Source of the DNA: Maribacter sp.
Lineage (GTDB): Bacteria; Bacteroidota; Bacteroidia; Flavobacteriales; Flavobacteriaceae
Length of the DNA: 6,959 nt
Reading direction: 5' to 3'
Assembly (NCBI GenBank): GCA_018679695.1
Contig: JAHHKH010000389.1
Location: forward strand, 1-6,959
The notes under the pieces were generated by a model. That model had not been told where the DNA came from. It was given only the letters and a program-made list of their open reading frames with translations, and ran no database searches. Positions 4,847 through 6,959 of the stretch are shown one piece after another; position 1 is the first letter of the stretch, and each line of letters opens with the position of its first letter. The translations under genes were made by a program, and so were the position numbers.

Positions 4847-6936
4847 TGCAGATTCAATTTACTGTTAATGTAACGAAGTTCGTTATCTTTTAGTTGTTTT
4901 GAAAGGTTTATGATGCGTTTTCTTTGGTCATCATCCTTTAGAAGGGATTCAAGTAAATCCCTGGCATAATTACGGAATTGCCAAGAATGGTGCACCGTAG
5001 CATTGATTAAATCCTTGATATTTTGGTCTGAATACTTGAACACCTCCCCAATCAACCCAAAAGCGCCACGCCGGATCTCCATGGCATACTGCGGTGAGGT
5101 ATAGCCATATAACTCTGAAAGATAACGCTCTTTCAGATCATTATCGTAGTTATTGGTTAGTGTTGCCAGTAGTAACCAAAGTAATCGCACATTCCTATTG
5201 GGTAAACCTATGATCCCTTTTGTTTTCTCCAAATAGCCTGCCCTATCCTGTGGAAATGAAATCCAAAGCCGGTATAAGGCATTTTCAAGGGTGACATAGC
5301 TCTTATCATTCAAAAGGGACTCATATGCTGTTTTGAGTTCCAAAGGAACTTTTTCATATCCCAGAGCCAATTCCCGTCGTATTTTGATCGACTCACTTCT
5401 AAAGGCATTCCCGATCAGTTCGGGCGATAATGATTTATGGTAATTTATTATTATCCGTGCCTTGAGTTCATCGTCCGTGGCTTGTTCCCAATACTTTTGA
5501 ATGATACTGCCTTTATCCTCAAGGCTTGTTGTAAGCTCCCATTTTAAATTTAAAAAAGCGGCAACAGAAGTAGAACTGACCATTAAGTGTTCCTTGGCCT
5601 TTTCGAAAAGAAAATCGGGTGACTCTAACCAGAGTCTTCTAAATTGACTGAGGGATTTTCCACTTGTCGCCTCCATCTCATCCAAAAAATTTTCAATTGT
5701 CACATTTTTAAACTCATATTTTTCCAAGTAGTTCTTTATTCCTTGCTTAAAAGCAACTTCCCCTATTTGATTTCGTAATATAACTAGGGCCCACGCTCCT
5801 TTTTCATAAAAAGTAAGACTACTAGCTTTAGGATTGGTCAGGGCCTCCCCTTTTCCGTCTTTGGCTAATTTCCGCAACTGTATGGCTGTATCATAAAGCT
5901 TCCATTGGAAATAGCCATTACCATAGATTTCTTTTTCGGCCAAATAGGCATAATAGGTCGCGAAACCCTCATGAAGCCAATGATGTTTCCCGTCTTTTTC
6001 GGTGACCAGGTTCCCGAACCATTGATGGGCCAATTCATGGGCATTCACATTTACATAGTTTTTGTCAACAAAGGCAACGGAATCAATTACAAAGGCATCT
6101 GAGAAAATGGTGGCCCCCGTGTTCTCCATGCCCGCATACAAAAAGTCCTTGACCGGAACCTGTTTATAGTTCTGCCATGGATAAGGAACCCCTATTTCCT
6201 TTTCCATGAAATCGAATATCTCCTTGGTATAGCGATAAGTGGGTTCTGCCTTTAAACTGTCTTGAGGGTAATAGTAGTTCTCTATGGGAAATCCACTGGT
6301 CGAGATGATTTCCTGTTTGTCATAGTCACCAATGGCAAATGCCGAGAGATAGCTACTCATAGGGCCCACCATGTCGAATGACCAGGTTTTAAGACCGTCG
6401 GTCTCCTTTACATTTTGAAGTTTTCCATTGGCAATAACTGTATGGGTATCGTCGAATGTGATGTCAAGATCAAACTCGACCTTTTCCTCCATATCATCGA
6501 AACTGGGCAACCAATGGCTGGTGTATTTGCCCTGGCCCTGAGTCCAAATCTGTTCATTTCCATCAGTATTATCATCAAAACCCAACCAGTAGACCGCTTG
6601 TTTTGGCTTCGCCTTAAAATCAAGTAGTACTAAATAGTTTCTTCCCTTTTTTAGTCTTTTATAAAGGGTTATGGTCCGTTTGTTATTGTTGTACTTAATC
6701 TTTTTTTTGTTCAGCTTAACGGAAAAAAAATCAATGTTACGTGCATCTAGGAACACGGAATCAACGTTTGCTAAAACTTCGAATGCATAGGTGACCTTTC
6801 CCGTGATTTCACTTGAATCGGGATTTACTAGGATGGAGACTTTGGCTTTTGTAAAATCTACTTTATCTTGACGTTGGGAGAATAATCGTGCTGACGTAAC
6901 GACAAGTAATAGAAGAAATAAATAGCGTTGAAGCAT
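4843..6936 (-). CDS. Exported M1-family zinc metallopeptidase (aminopeptidase N-like)
   Basis: This 697-residue enzyme removes N-terminal residues from peptides. Residues 1-20 are a signal peptide (hydrophobic LFLLLLVV core, cleavage likely before Gln21), placing it in the periplasm or at the outer membrane. The order is an N-terminal beta-sandwich domain (about 25-215), a thermolysin-like catalytic domain (about 220-450) and a helical, HEAT-like C-terminal region (about 490-690). Active-site residues are complete: GMEN (269-272) binding the substrate amino terminus, HELAH (His300, Glu301, His304), the third zinc ligand Glu323 exactly 18 residues after His304 in LHEGFA, and the transition-state Tyr377 in the FYEKGAW motif. 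Length is usual for Bacteroidota M1 enzymes. There is no C-terminal type IX secretion domain, so secretion beyond the envelope is not indicated. It is the first gene of a unit with the patatin gene, overlapping it by 4 bp. The start is the ATG at 6936-6934, placed directly before the signal peptide; only 23 nt upstream are visible, so its promoter is outside the window. Confidence 0.96.
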   Translation of the reverse strand: MLQRYLFLLLLVVTSARLFSQRQDKVDFTKAKVSILVNPDSSEITGKVTYAFEVLANVDSVFLDARNIDFFSVKLNKKKIKYNNNKRTITLYKRLKKGRNYLVLLDFKAKPKQAVYWLGFDDNTDGNEQIWTQGQGKYTSHWLPSFDDMEEKVEFDLDITFDDTHTVIANGKLQNVKETDGLKTWSFDMVGPMSSYLSAFAIGDYDKQEIISTSGFPIENYYYPQDSLKAEPTYRYTKEIFDFMEKEIGVPYPWQNYKQVPVKDFLYAGMENTGATIFSDAFVIDSVAFVDKNYVNVNAHELAHQWFGNLVTEKDGKHHWLHEGFATYYAYLAEKEIYGNGYFQWKLYDTAIQLRKLAKDGKGEALTNPKASSLTFYEKGAWALVILRNQIGEVAFKQGIKNYLEKYEFKNVTIENFLDEMEATSGKSLSQFRRLWLESPDFLFEKAKEHLMVSSTSVAAFLNLKWELTTSLEDKGSIIQKYWEQATDDELKARIIINYHKSLSPELIGNAFRSESIKIRRELALGYEKVPLELKTAYESLLNDKSYVTLENALYRLWISFPQDRAGYLEKTKGIIGLPNRNVRLLWLLLATLTNNYDNDLKERYLSELYGYTSPQYAMEIRRGAFGLIGEVFKYSDQNIKDLINATVHHSWQFRNYARDLLESLLKDDDQRKRIINLSKQLKDNELRYINSKLNLQ

Positions 6937-6959
6937 ACCATAAATTTACAATGTTTTAT

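Noticed and set aside
6937..6959. Promoter for the M1 gene (TAAATTTA on the - strand)
   Set aside because: It resembles TAnnTTTG but lacks the final G, ends only 4 nt before the ATG, and any -33 box would be outside the window.
1..6959. A defence island, mobile element, CRISPR array or biosynthetic cluster
   Set aside because: All genes belong to common housekeeping or envelope families with uniform composition; no transposase, integrase, repeat array or carrier-protein/synthase set is visible.

Overview
The window looks like an ordinary chromosomal stretch of a Bacteroidota bacterium, most likely a marine-type member of the Flavobacteriaceae. The evidence is moderate-to-low GC, A-rich leaders without Shine-Dalgarno sequences, exported proteins whose signal peptides end at an A/S-Gln junction, and one near-perfect Bacteroidota promoter (TTTG, 18 nt, TATTTTTG). 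The genus cannot be fixed from the sequence. There are no RNA genes, mobile elements, CRISPR arrays or long repeats.

Layout. Bases 1-777 (+) hold the C-terminal part of an M20-family amidohydrolase/peptidase cut by the window edge, closed by tandem stops and a 16-bp hairpin (782-827). Next on the + strand is a stand-alone FMN/Fe-S glutamate-synthase-like protein (intact frame 912-2378). Its natural N-terminus probably lies at the ATG at 852 and is interrupted by an in-frame TGA at 888-890. An AT-rich intergenic region follows, with a promoter whose -7 element lies inside an inverted repeat. It leads into an exported coiled-coil protein with a degenerate OmpA-like domain (2473-3249) and then a small membrane-anchored protein of unknown function (3333-3851). 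On the - strand, converging on these, is a two-gene unit: an exported M1 zinc aminopeptidase (6936 to 4843) followed by a patatin-like lipase (4846 to 3935), joined by a 4-bp ATGA overlap.

How the genes fit together. I see no single pathway. The themes are peptide/amide turnover (M20, M1), an oxidoreductase of uncertain substrate, envelope functions (OmpA-like, small membrane protein) and lipid hydrolysis (patatin). Only the M1-patatin pair has strong architectural evidence of co-expression. I found no convincing previously undescribed multi-gene system. The points most worth a second look are the TGA in the glutamate-synthase-like gene, the promoter-overlapping palindrome, and the OmpA-like domain that lacks both peptidoglycan-binding residues.
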